DNA of 9,070 nt from DASVBJ01 sp036375895. Lineage in GTDB: Bacteria; Actinomycetota; Actinomycetes; JACCUZ01. The notes below the pieces were generated by a model. The model saw nothing but the letters and a program-made list of their open reading frames with translations. It was not told the DNA's origin and ran no database searches. Positions 1-7,093 of the stretch are shown one piece after another. The position numbers and the translations under genes were made by a program. The stretch spans positions 1-9,070 of the forward strand of contig DASVBJ010000369.1 in NCBI GenBank assembly GCA_036375895.1, read 5' to 3'. Positions within the stretch are counted from its first letter, which is position 1. Each line of letters starts with the position of its first letter.

Positions 1-380
1 GTGAACGCGGGGTAGCGGGACACGCACTCGACACCGGCCGAGACGAAGGCGTGCCCCTCGCCGGCCTTGATCGCGTGGAAGGCCATCCGCGAGGTCTGCA
101 CCGAGGAGGCGCAGAACCGGTTCACGGTGGTGCCGGGCAGCAGGTCGTAGCCCAGCTGCACCGCGACCCGACGCGCCATGTTGACGCCCTGCTCACCCTC
201 CGGCTCCGCGCAGCCGAGCATCAGGTCGTCGATCGTGTCCGGGTCGAGCGCGGGCACCTTGTCGAGTGCGGCGCGGACCACCGCGACCGCGAGGTCGTCG
301 GGCCGCACGTCCTTCAGCGAGCCCTTGAAGGCGCGGCCGATCGGGGTGCGCGCGGTCGCGACGATGACTGCCTCGGGCAT
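1..380 (-). CDS. fadA: Thiolase (acetyl-CoA C-acyltransferase), N-terminal part, runs off left edge
   Basis: Reading the minus strand from the ATG at 380-378 gives about 126 residues beginning MPEAVIVATARTPIGRAFKG, a classic thiolase N-terminus. The motif NRFCASS places the nucleophilic cysteine at residue 90, as in degradative thiolases that cleave 3-ketoacyl-CoA in the last step of beta-oxidation; biosynthetic acetoacetyl-CoA thiolases share this part of the fold, so substrate length is not settled. GEGHAFVSAGVE follows, as expected. An AAGGAG Shine-Dalgarno (plus-strand 389-394) sits 8 nt before the ATG and supports the start. From memory the sequence closely resembles M. tuberculosis FadA3 (Rv1074c), and the downstream neighbours match that locus. 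The catalytic His and second Cys lie beyond the window. It is transcribed divergently from the DUF899 gene. The family call is secure; the paralogue name is less so. Confidence 0.93.
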   Translation of the reverse strand, partial: MPEAVIVATARTPIGRAFKGSLKDVRPDDLAVAVVRAALDKVPALDPDTIDDLMLGCAEPEGEQGVNMARRVAVQLGYDLLPGTTVNRFCASSVQTSRMAFHAIKAGEGHAFVSAGVECVSRYPAF

Positions 381-638
381 GAGGGTTGCTCCTTCGTGCT
401 GGGCCGGCCTCGGGGGAGGGGTGGTCCCCCTATTGAACCCGTACGGCGGCGCGGCCGCCGGGCTGGGTCGGGCGCCCTGCAATCGCGGAGCGGTCTCGCG
501 TGAACTTGTCAGCCCGACGTGGTCCGTGCAGGCTCGGCAGAGGGCGCCCTGCCGCGATGAGTCTCGGCCGGGTCGCGGGTGTTGTGTTGCAGGGCGTCGC
601 ATGACGCTGCCCCGGCACAAGGCACCACGGAGGACACC
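381..638. promoter_or_regulatory. Divergent intergenic region with three CGCCCTGC boxes
   Basis: This 258-base gap separates the divergent thiolase and DUF899 genes and must hold both promoters. I see three copies of one box: GGGCGCCCTGCAA at 470-482, GGGCGCCCTGC at 542-552, and an inverted copy TTGCAGGGCG at 587-596. The first and third are exact 10-bp inverted partners (473-482 with 587-596). The first two share an 11-nt direct repeat, and GGGCGCCC is itself a palindrome. Repetition in a divergent promoter region suggests operator sites, but no regulator gene is visible nearby. I could not pick out convincing -35/-10 pairs for either gene. Confidence 0.4.
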
Positions 639-1454
639 ATGACGACCCCGCCGAGTGACCCGACCACCGCGCTGCCCGGCCGCCCGCCCGTCGTTGACCT
701 CGCCACCTGGCAGGCCGCCCGTGACGAGCTCCTGGTCCGCGAGAAGGCCCACACCCGCGAGGGCGACGCCATCGCCGCGGCCCGCCGCCGGCTGCCGATG
801 GTGGAGCTGGACGGGGCGGTCGAGGTCGTCGGACCTGACGGCCCGGTCCCGTTCCTGGACCTGTTCCAGGGTCGCGACGAGCTCGTGGTCTACCAGCACA
901 TGTGGTACGACGGCGCGCCGCACCAGGGGCAGTGCGAGGGCTGCACCACCACGGCCTGGCACCTGAAGGACGCTGTCTACCTCAACGCCCGCGGCGTCTC
1001 GTTCGCCATCCTGACCACGGGCCGGTGGGACGAGGTGGCCCCCTACGTCGAGTTCATGGGGTACACCCAGCCCTGGTACTCGGTGCGGGGCGTGGAGGCG
1101 CCGGTCGGCGGAGAAATGGGGCACATCGTCTGTTTCCTGCGCGACGGCGACCGCGTGTTCCTCACCTACTCCACGACGGGCCGTGGCAACGAGCCGGTCA
1201 ACGGGTCCTTGGGCCTGCTCGACATGACGCCCTACGGCCGCCGCGAGGCGTGGGAGGACAACCCCGAGGGCTGGCCCGCGGCCCCCCAGGCAGGCTCGCC
1301 GGTCGGTGGGCATGGCTCGCCGATCTGCTGGTACTGGCGCTCGGACGCCGACGGCGTCGCCACCTGGGGCCCGACCAGCCGGCCCGTGCCGCAGTGGACC
1401 CGCCCCGGCGCGACCCCCGTGGAGACCCTCGGCCGGCACGGCCACCACCACTGA
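639..1454 (+). CDS. DUF899 family thioredoxin-like protein
   Basis: The 271-residue product begins MTTPPSDPTTALPGRPPVVD. The N-terminal helix region (WQAARDELLVREKAHTREGD) followed by RRRLPMVELD, then FLDLFQGRDELVVYQHMWYD, is the pattern of DUF899 proteins, which are annotated as thioredoxin-like and predicted cytoplasmic. A CEGC motif at residues 99-102 occupies the place of the redox-type CxxC of this family. No signal peptide or membrane segment is seen, and the C-terminus ends in a His-rich GRHGHHH. The start was chosen because GGAGGA at 629-634 lies 4 nt upstream of the ATG; the reading frame extends further upstream without an equally good site. It stands alone on the plus strand, divergent from the thiolase and convergent with the SGNH hydrolase. 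No biochemical role is established for the family as far as I know; a thiol-redox function is inferred only from the fold and CxxC. Confidence 0.85.
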   Translation: MTTPPSDPTTALPGRPPVVDLATWQAARDELLVREKAHTREGDAIAAARRRLPMVELDGAVEVVGPDGPVPFLDLFQGRDELVVYQHMWYDGAPHQGQCEGCTTTAWHLKDAVYLNARGVSFAILTTGRWDEVAPYVEFMGYTQPWYSVRGVEAPVGGEMGHIVCFLRDGDRVFLTYSTTGRGNEPVNGSLGLLDMTPYGRREAWEDNPEGWPAAPQAGSPVGGHGSPICWYWRSDADGVATWGPTSRPVPQWTRPGATPVETLGRHGHHH

Positions 1455-1512
1455 CGTGCCTTCGCCGCCGCACGTCCATGTCTGCCGACACGAAAAGCCG
1501 ACCCGCGACCCG

Positions 1513-2586
1513 TCAGCCGGCAGGCTCGGGCGAGGCGTCCGGGGTCTCGGCGGCCTCGTCGGCGGCCTGCTCCGCGGCGTCCTCCGCGGCGACCGCGACC
1601 ACGTCCCGGCCCGCTCTCCGGCGCCGGTGCCGGAGCAGCACCCACCGGCCGCGCGGTCCCCGGTCGCGCCCGCCGACCTGGGCCGCGGCGACCTCGGTGC
1701 CCGCCACGTCGGCGGCCTCGGCGGCGGCGACGGCGATCGGCCGGACGCCCTCGCCGCGCAGCAGGTCCGGGGACTCCTCGGGCATGCCTCCGAACCACAC
1801 GCCGATGGCGGCGCACATCGACGGCAGCAGCGCGGCCGAGGCGCTGGCGTAGCCGGTCACCGAGGGGTGGAAGCGGTCCGGCCCGAACATCTCGCCGGGG
1901 GAGGCGGCGAACTCCGGGCCGAGGAGGTCACCCAGGGACACCGTGCGACCGCCCGCCTCGACCACGACGATGGTCTGCGCGGCCGCGAGCTGGCGGCTCC
2001 AGCGGCGCGCCAGGTAGCGCAGCGGCTGCGCGACCGGCTCGATGGTGCCGAGGTCGGGGCAGGTGCCGACGACGACCTCGGCGCCCGTCTCCCGCAGCCG
2101 GCGGACGGCCTGGTCCAGGTGGCGCACGGCCGTCGCCAGCCGCACCCGGTGGGTCACGTCGTTGGCGCCGATCATGATGACGGCGAGGTCGGGGACGCCG
2201 GCCTCCAGCACCTGCTCGACCTGCTCCGGCAGGTGGCTGCTCTGCGCCCCGACCTTGGCCACGCAGTGGATCTCGACCGGGCGGTCGGCGCACTCGGCGA
2301 GCCCGGCGGCCAGCATCACGCCCGGGGTCTGGTGCGAGTGGTCGACGCCGAGCCCGGTGGCGGTGGAGTCGCCGAGCAGGGCAAGCCGCAACGGCTCGCC
2401 CGCGTGGTGGTGGCCGTGAACCCCGTCTGCGGGCGGCGGCTCGCCGGCCGGCTCGCCGATGGTGCGGCGGGCGAGGACGGCCTCGGTGCGGATCAGCCCG
2501 AGCGCCCCGGCGGCGAGCAGGCCGAGCCCGCCACCGCCGTAGGCCGCCGCGACCGCGATCCGGCGTGCCTGGGAGGCGCGGCTCAC
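1513..2586 (-). CDS. SGNH/GDSL-family hydrolase (esterase), membrane-anchored
   Basis: This 357-residue protein starts at GTG (2586-2584), which overlaps the TGA of the upstream MBL gene in GTGA, so translational coupling is likely. Residues about 10-32 form one hydrophobic segment (signal anchor or uncleaved signal), followed by a Pro/His-rich linker. The SGNH blocks are complete: LALLGDSTATG with Ser74, the block II glycine near 113 (VGAQSS), GAND at 140-143, and DRFHPS with Asp237 and His240. Such enzymes hydrolyse acyl or acetyl esters with a Ser-His-Asp triad. The catalytic part ends near residue 265. The remainder is a low-complexity tail, first very basic (RHRRRRAGR) and then Ala/Glu/Asp-rich. 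By family and position it corresponds to M. tuberculosis Rv1075c, a GDSL-type esterase. The substrate is unknown, and extracytoplasmic location is inferred from the N-terminal segment. Confidence 0.88.
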   Translation of the reverse strand: MSRASQARRIAVAAAYGGGGLGLLAAGALGLIRTEAVLARRTIGEPAGEPPPADGVHGHHHAGEPLRLALLGDSTATGLGVDHSHQTPGVMLAAGLAECADRPVEIHCVAKVGAQSSHLPEQVEQVLEAGVPDLAVIMIGANDVTHRVRLATAVRHLDQAVRRLRETGAEVVVGTCPDLGTIEPVAQPLRYLARRWSRQLAAAQTIVVVEAGGRTVSLGDLLGPEFAASPGEMFGPDRFHPSVTGYASASAALLPSMCAAIGVWFGGMPEESPDLLRGEGVRPIAVAAAEAADVAGTEVAAAQVGGRDRGPRGRWVLLRHRRRRAGRDVVAVAAEDAAEQAADEAAETPDASPEPAG

Positions 2587-3299
2587 CGCACGGGCTCCTT
2601 GGCCCGCAGGAAGCCGCGCACCGCCTCCCGGGCCTGGTCGCGGATCTCGGGCCCGTGGGTGAAGGCCGCGACGTCGTAGTCGAGCTCACCGAGCACGTGG
2701 GCGGTCTTCTTGCTCAGCGCCACGTCGGTGCAGAACGCGCGCACCGGCCAGGTCATCTTCCCGCGCATGTTCCAGATCGAGTCGCCCGTGATCAGCACCT
2801 TGGTGGGCTCGTGGAGAAGTGCCACGTGGCCCGGCGTGTGGCCGGGAGTGTGCACGACCCGCAGGCCGCCGGCGACGTCGAGCAGCTGCCCGTCGTACAG
2901 CTCCTCGTCGACCTCGGTCGGCGACGAGCCGCTGTTGCGTCGGAAGAGACGGCCGCCGAGCGTGGAACGGTCGAGCACCGGGCCCTTGCCCTCGCGCACG
3001 TAGGCGGCGTCCCGCTCGTGGACGGCGACCGGAGCGCCGGTGCGGCCGCGCATCCGGGACAGGCCGCCGACGTGGTCGTTGTGCGCGTGGGTGATGACGA
3101 TCCGGGTGACGTCGCCGGGGCCGGCACCGAGGTGGGCCAGGCCGGCCAGGATGCGCTTGGGTGCGAAGCGGGTGCCGGTGTCGACGAGCGTGACCTGGCC
3201 GTCGTCGTCGACCAGCGCGAAGGAGTTGACCAGGTCGGCGGGCGCGGTGGGGATCCGCCAGACTCCGGGGGCGAGCTCGACGGCGGGGGCTCCGCTCAC
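2583..3299 (-). CDS. MBL-fold metallo-hydrolase
   Basis: The 238-residue protein has the full metallo-beta-lactamase metal set: THAHNDH (His71, His73, Asp75, His76), TPGHTPGH (His154), GDS (Asp173) and FTHGPE (His215). This indicates a two-metal hydrolase of the glyoxalase II/lactonase/thioesterase-like class. No signal peptide is evident, so it is probably cytoplasmic. The frame is open to an ATG at 3365, but the GTG at 3299 is preferred: AGGAGG lies 5 nt before it, and MBL proteins usually begin about ten residues before the strand containing VWRIPTAPADLVNSF. The gene is first of a two-gene minus-strand operon with the SGNH hydrolase (4-nt overlap) and is divergent from cbs. It occupies the place held by lipU in the mycobacterial locus. 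The substrate cannot be read from sequence. The motif after the second metal histidine does not match persulfide dioxygenases, which could otherwise be suspected beside cbs. Confidence 0.9.
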   Translation of the reverse strand: MSGAPAVELAPGVWRIPTAPADLVNSFALVDDDGQVTLVDTGTRFAPKRILAGLAHLGAGPGDVTRIVITHAHNDHVGGLSRMRGRTGAPVAVHERDAAYVREGKGPVLDRSTLGGRLFRRNSGSSPTEVDEELYDGQLLDVAGGLRVVHTPGHTPGHVALLHEPTKVLITGDSIWNMRGKMTWPVRAFCTDVALSKKTAHVLGELDYDVAAFTHGPEIRDQAREAVRGFLRAKEPVR

Positions 3300-3304
3300 G
3301 TGCA

Positions 3305-3310
3305 CCTCCT
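3305..3310 (-). promoter_or_regulatory. Shine-Dalgarno that decides the MBL gene start
   Basis: On the minus strand AGGAGG is followed by a 5-nt spacer and GTG at 3299-3297. This is the best ribosome-binding site in the leader. It places translation start 22 codons downstream of the first ATG in the frame (3365), which has no comparable site. Confidence 0.65.
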
Positions 3311-3323
3311 CGATCGCGATGAC

Positions 3324-3329
3324 AGGGTA
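3324..3329 (-). promoter_or_regulatory. Candidate -10 box of the MBL-SGNH operon
   Basis: The minus strand reads TACCCT, a good actinobacterial TANNNT hexamer. The implied transcription start is about 3317, giving a leader of about 18 nt that just contains the AGGAGG site. No clear -35 is seen. An 8-bp palindrome ATCGCGAT (3313-3320) lies across the predicted start and could be an operator. Confidence 0.4.
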
Positions 3330-3376
3330 GCCACAGAGGGCGACGCGCGGCGCGCGAGGAGTCATCGGTCCGCGGC

Positions 3377-3382
3377 TATCGT
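3377..3382 (+). promoter_or_regulatory. Candidate -10 box of cbs
   Basis: TATCGT fits TANNNT and would start transcription near 3389, leaving a leader of about 56 nt before the GTG at 3445. No convincing -35 is present. A short palindrome CGATGATCG lies within this leader at 3411-3419. This is a weak call based on one hexamer in the 145-bp divergent gap. Confidence 0.28.
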
Positions 3383-3444
3383 TTGGGACGGGCCCGCGCG
3401 AGCTGGCCGCCGATGATCGTCCACTGGGAAAGAGGCCCGCAGCG

Positions 3445-4812
<1,368 letters not shown>

Positions 4813-4841
4813 CCCCCGCGGCGCCCGCGAGGCGCGAACCC

Positions 4842-4871
4842 AACGAAACGTTCTTAACGTATTGTTAGGCC
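4842..4871 (+). promoter_or_regulatory. AT-rich leaderless-type promoter with two inverted repeats, upstream of the ATPase pair
   Basis: Positions 4842-4867 are only about 31% GC (8 of 26), in sharp contrast to the surroundings. TATTGT at 4860-4865 fits the -10 consensus TANNNT and ends 6 nt before the ATG at 4872, the spacing expected for a leaderless transcript; no Shine-Dalgarno is present. Two inverted repeats flank or overlap it: AACG-AAA-CGTT (4842-4852) and TAAC-GTATT-GTTA (4855-4867). AACGT also occurs twice as a direct repeat, at 4847-4851 and 4856-4860. A repressor bound here would block the promoter. The -35 region is unclear. Confidence 0.45.
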
Positions 4872-5885
4872 ATGGCCAGGTTGAGTGGGCGTCCGCTGCT
4901 CGACACCCGGGCCGACGTGGCCCTGTTCGTCGACCGGGCGCGCGAGTCCGCGCGGCTGCGCCGTGCGCTGGACGAGGGGCTGAACGTCCTGGTGACGGGC
5001 CCGCGCGGGTGCGGCAAGACCTCGTTCGTACGCCGGGCGCTCACCGACCTGCGCGCGGCTGACGCCGCCGGCCCGGCCCCGGTCTTCGTGGTCGCCGCCA
5101 CCGTCGAGCGGCCGGCTGACCTGTTGCGGCGGGTGGCGGGAGCCCTCGACGTGACCGTCGACGGGAGCGGGTCGGCCCGCGACGTCGTCGCCGCGCTCGC
5201 CCAGGCCGACCTCGGCGGCAACCGTCCCGTCGTCGTCGACGGGCTTCCCGTCGCGACCGCCCACCCGGTGTTCGGCCAGCTGCGCGACGAGCTCTGGGCG
5301 CTGCCCATCACCTGGGTCGTGACCTGCCCGGACCGCGACGAGCCGGACTTCCTCCGTCCCCCCGCGGACGCGTTCTTCGACGTTGTGCTGCGGCTCGGCC
5401 CGCTGGCCGACGGTGACGTGCGCGACCTGCTGCGGCGGCGCGCCACACCGGAGGAGCTCGACGACCGCGCCGTCGCCGAGATCGTCTCGCTCGCCGGAGG
5501 CAGCCCGCGCAAGGCCCTCGACCTGGCCCGACGCCTCCTCACCGATCCGGCGGCGGCGGACGGGCTCCGAGCGGAGGTGCTGCAGCGCCGGGACGCGCTC
5601 GAGCCGCTGGGGCCGGCGGCCGCCATGCTCCTCGACGAGCTGGAGACGTCCGGCCCGGCCAGCGCCTCGGACCCTGCCCTGCTGGCGCGGCTCGGCTGGA
5701 CCCGCCCCCGCGCCGCCCAGGTCCTCGCCGAGCTGGAGCAGGCCGGGCTGGTCGAGGGCACCACCGTGCCGGAGGGCCCCGGCCGGCCGCGCAAGGTCTA
5801 CCGCAGCACGGCCGGGACGGCCGGCGCCGGGCGTCCGGCGGACGAGGTTCCCGGTGGCGCCCCGGGTGGCGCTCCGCCCGGTTGA
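4872..5885 (+). CDS. AAA+/STAND-like P-loop ATPase with C-terminal winged helix
   Basis: The 337-residue protein has the layout of AAA_16/Orc1-Cdc6-like ATPases. FVDRARESARLRRAL precedes Walker A GPRGCGKTS (43-51). The Walker B strand RPVVVDGLP (118-126) has Asp123, but Gly124 stands where AAA+ proteins carry the catalytic Glu; a DG pair here resembles STAND/NACHT proteins. ITWVVTCP is a sensor-1-like strand, and GGSPRK (209-214) with Arg213 matches sensor 2. Residues about 244-315 form a winged helix (LLARLGWTRPRAAQVLAELE, wing GRPRKVYR), so DNA binding or a regulatory partner-binding role is plausible. The C-terminus is Gly/Pro-rich. The ATG is chosen because an apparent leaderless promoter ends 6 nt before it. 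It begins 59 nt after cbs and is followed after 25 nt by another ATPase, probably co-transcribed. Biological role unknown: it could be a transcriptional regulator, a signalling switch, or part of a replication/defence-type module. Confidence 0.8.
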   Translation: MARLSGRPLLDTRADVALFVDRARESARLRRALDEGLNVLVTGPRGCGKTSFVRRALTDLRAADAAGPAPVFVVAATVERPADLLRRVAGALDVTVDGSGSARDVVAALAQADLGGNRPVVVDGLPVATAHPVFGQLRDELWALPITWVVTCPDRDEPDFLRPPADAFFDVVLRLGPLADGDVRDLLRRRATPEELDDRAVAEIVSLAGGSPRKALDLARRLLTDPAAADGLRAEVLQRRDALEPLGPAAAMLLDELETSGPASASDPALLARLGWTRPRAAQVLAELEQAGLVEGTTVPEGPGRPRKVYRSTAGTAGAGRPADEVPGGAPGGAPPG

Positions 5886-5910
5886 CGGTGATTACCGGCA
5901 GGATGTCCGG

Positions 5911-6975
5911 ATGAGTGTCGACGCGCTGCTGACCCTGCGGGACGCCCACGTCTTCGACCCCGCACCGCGCCACGACGACCTCTACCTGCTGCACGTCCCG
6001 TTCGACGAGCTGACCGGCAGCCGCTCCTGCGAGCACGCGCTGGCGGCCGCGCTGCGCCGCGGGGAACGCGTCGCCCTCGTCGGGGGCAGCGGTGCGGGCA
6101 AGTCCAGCGTCATCTCGTGGGTGCTCAACCCGCTGGTCGAGGACCTCGCCCCGCTGCCGGTCCCGGTCGCGATCGAGGAGCCGGCGGTCGCCACCTCTCC
6201 CGTCGCCTTCGCCGGGCACCTCGTCCGCACGGTGGCTCGCTATGTCGCCCACGCCCACCCCGCGGCGGCCGAGGAGGCCCGCGAGCGCGCCCGGCGTACG
6301 ACGCGAAAGGTCCAGCACCCGCGTCGGGAGCGGGCCGGCCGGCTCTCCGTCGCGCCGAGCTGGATGGGCCTGCAGGTCGAGCTGGCCGGCGAGCTGAAGA
6401 CCGTGAGCGAGCGGGCGGAGGTCGACCGTCCCGGCCAGGAGGTCATCGAGGAGGCGCAGGCGATCCTTGCGACCGTGGCAGCCCACGGGCTGCGCCCGGT
6501 CGTCGTGCTCGACGACACCGACAAGTGGCTGCAGGTGCCCGGCCTGCCCGACCCCGGCGCGCACCTCGCGGGCTTCTTCAGCCAGGTCCCGCGGCTGCTG
6601 GCCGAGCACCTCGCGGTGCCCGCCGTGCTGGCCGTCCACGAGCACTACCTCGACCACCCCGGCTACCGCGCGAGCGGCGGCTTCCTCGAGGCGACCCTGC
6701 GGGTGCCGCCGCTGCCCGACCGCGACTCGCTGCAGCGGGTGCTGACGCACCGGGCCCACGGCTGGGTCGACGAGCCGTTCGACCAGCTCGTCACCGAGCC
6801 GGCGCTGGACGCCCTGATGGGCCACTACCAGGCGGGGCCGTCGCGCGACCTGCGGCGCCGGGTCCTCTTCGTCGCGCACACCGCGCTGGCACGGGCCTGC
6901 GACGAGGGAGCCGACCTGATCGCCTACCGCCACGTCGAGCTTGCGATCAGCGAGTGCGCCCCCGACGAGCGTTGA
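5911..6975 (+). CDS. Second P-loop ATPase, AAA_16/Orc-like, function unknown
   Basis: The 354-residue protein opens with an acidic N-terminus containing HDDLYLLHVPFDEL, then Walker A GGSGAGKSS (58-66). Walker B is VVVLDDTDK (197-205) with the intact acidic pair Asp201-Asp202. VPAVLAVHEHYL near 237-247 is the likely sensor-1 strand, and GPSRDLRRR with Arg312 looks like sensor 2. Between Walker A and B lies a very basic stretch (about 121-144, rich in Arg/Lys) that could touch nucleic acid or be an extended loop. No membrane segment or clear C-terminal effector is seen; the end may be a small helical lid. The ATG has a modest AGGA at 5900-5903, 7 nt upstream. It follows the first ATPase by 25 nt with no visible promoter, so an operon is likely. 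The two proteins share only the general fold by eye and are not an obvious tandem duplication. Function unknown. Confidence 0.78.
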   Translation: MSVDALLTLRDAHVFDPAPRHDDLYLLHVPFDELTGSRSCEHALAAALRRGERVALVGGSGAGKSSVISWVLNPLVEDLAPLPVPVAIEEPAVATSPVAFAGHLVRTVARYVAHAHPAAAEEARERARRTTRKVQHPRRERAGRLSVAPSWMGLQVELAGELKTVSERAEVDRPGQEVIEEAQAILATVAAHGLRPVVVLDDTDKWLQVPGLPDPGAHLAGFFSQVPRLLAEHLAVPAVLAVHEHYLDHPGYRASGGFLEATLRVPPLPDRDSLQRVLTHRAHGWVDEPFDQLVTEPALDALMGHYQAGPSRDLRRRVLFVAHTALARACDEGADLIAYRHVELAISECAPDER

Positions 6976-6979
6976 GCCG

Positions 6980-6997
6980 ACCGGCTCCACGGCCGGT
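6980..6997 (+). terminator. Possible stem-loop after the ATPase pair
   Basis: ACCGGC and GCCGGT form a 6-bp perfect stem around a 6-nt loop, starting 5 nt after the TGA of the second ATPase. An overlapping alternative stem (GAGCC/GGCTC, 6974-6987) also exists. There is no T-run, so if it ends transcription it does so weakly or with a factor's help. Confidence 0.3.
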
Positions 6998-7015
6998 GAC
7001 TAATCGTGATTGTCT

Positions 7016-7091
7016 GGTCACGGAAGTGACCCAGGGGCCGCCCGGGCTGTCCCCGCGTGCCTGGTTGGTGCTTCAATCACCGACGGTGACC
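7016..7091 (+). promoter_or_regulatory. Palindromic leader of the acyl-CoA synthetase gene
   Basis: The 118-nt gap before fadD carries two perfect palindromes: GGTCAC-GGAA-GTGACC (7016-7031) and TCACCG-A-CGGTGA (7077-7089), the latter ending 4 nt before the ATG. Both contain GTGAC half-sites, and GTGACC recurs at 7086-7091. This looks like paired operators for a dimeric regulator of fatty-acid genes. No T-run follows the first, so it is not an obvious terminator. I could not define a -10/-35 pair. Confidence 0.38.
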
Positions 7092-7093
7092 GA

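Noticed and set aside
178..642. Plus-strand frames over the thiolase and its leader (51-503 and 178-642)
   Set aside because: They overlap the thiolase coding part in antisense, and their sequences show no family features.
1435..1460. GGCACG/CGTGCC stem across the DUF899 stop as a terminator
   Set aside because: The 6-bp stem has a 14-nt loop and no T-run on either strand; such repeats are frequent by chance here.
1306..2679. 457-codon plus-strand frame across the SGNH hydrolase
   Set aside because: The minus strand carries a complete SGNH motif set, while this frame is low-complexity Arg/Gly/Ala/His with no domain.
2583..3299. MBL protein as a persulfide dioxygenase tied to H2S from Cbs
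   Set aside because: Persulfide dioxygenases have a different residue pattern after the second metal histidine and after the GD motif; here TPGHTPGH and GDSIW fit general MBL hydrolases better.
2565..3416. 283-codon plus-strand frame opposite the MBL hydrolase
   Set aside because: It is the antisense shadow of a gene with all metal-binding motifs intact.
5878..5898. CCGGT/ACCGG stem between the two ATPase genes as a terminator
   Set aside because: It has only 5 bp, an 11-nt loop, no T-run, and spans the stop codon; the genes look co-transcribed.
4872..6975. Two ATPases as products of a recent tandem duplication
   Set aside because: Walker motifs, spacing, C-terminal parts and basic insertion differ; only the general fold is shared by eye.
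5539..6990. 483-codon open frame on the minus strand opposite the two ATPases
   Set aside because: It spans two genes and their gap in antisense without motifs; long antisense frames are common at this GC content.
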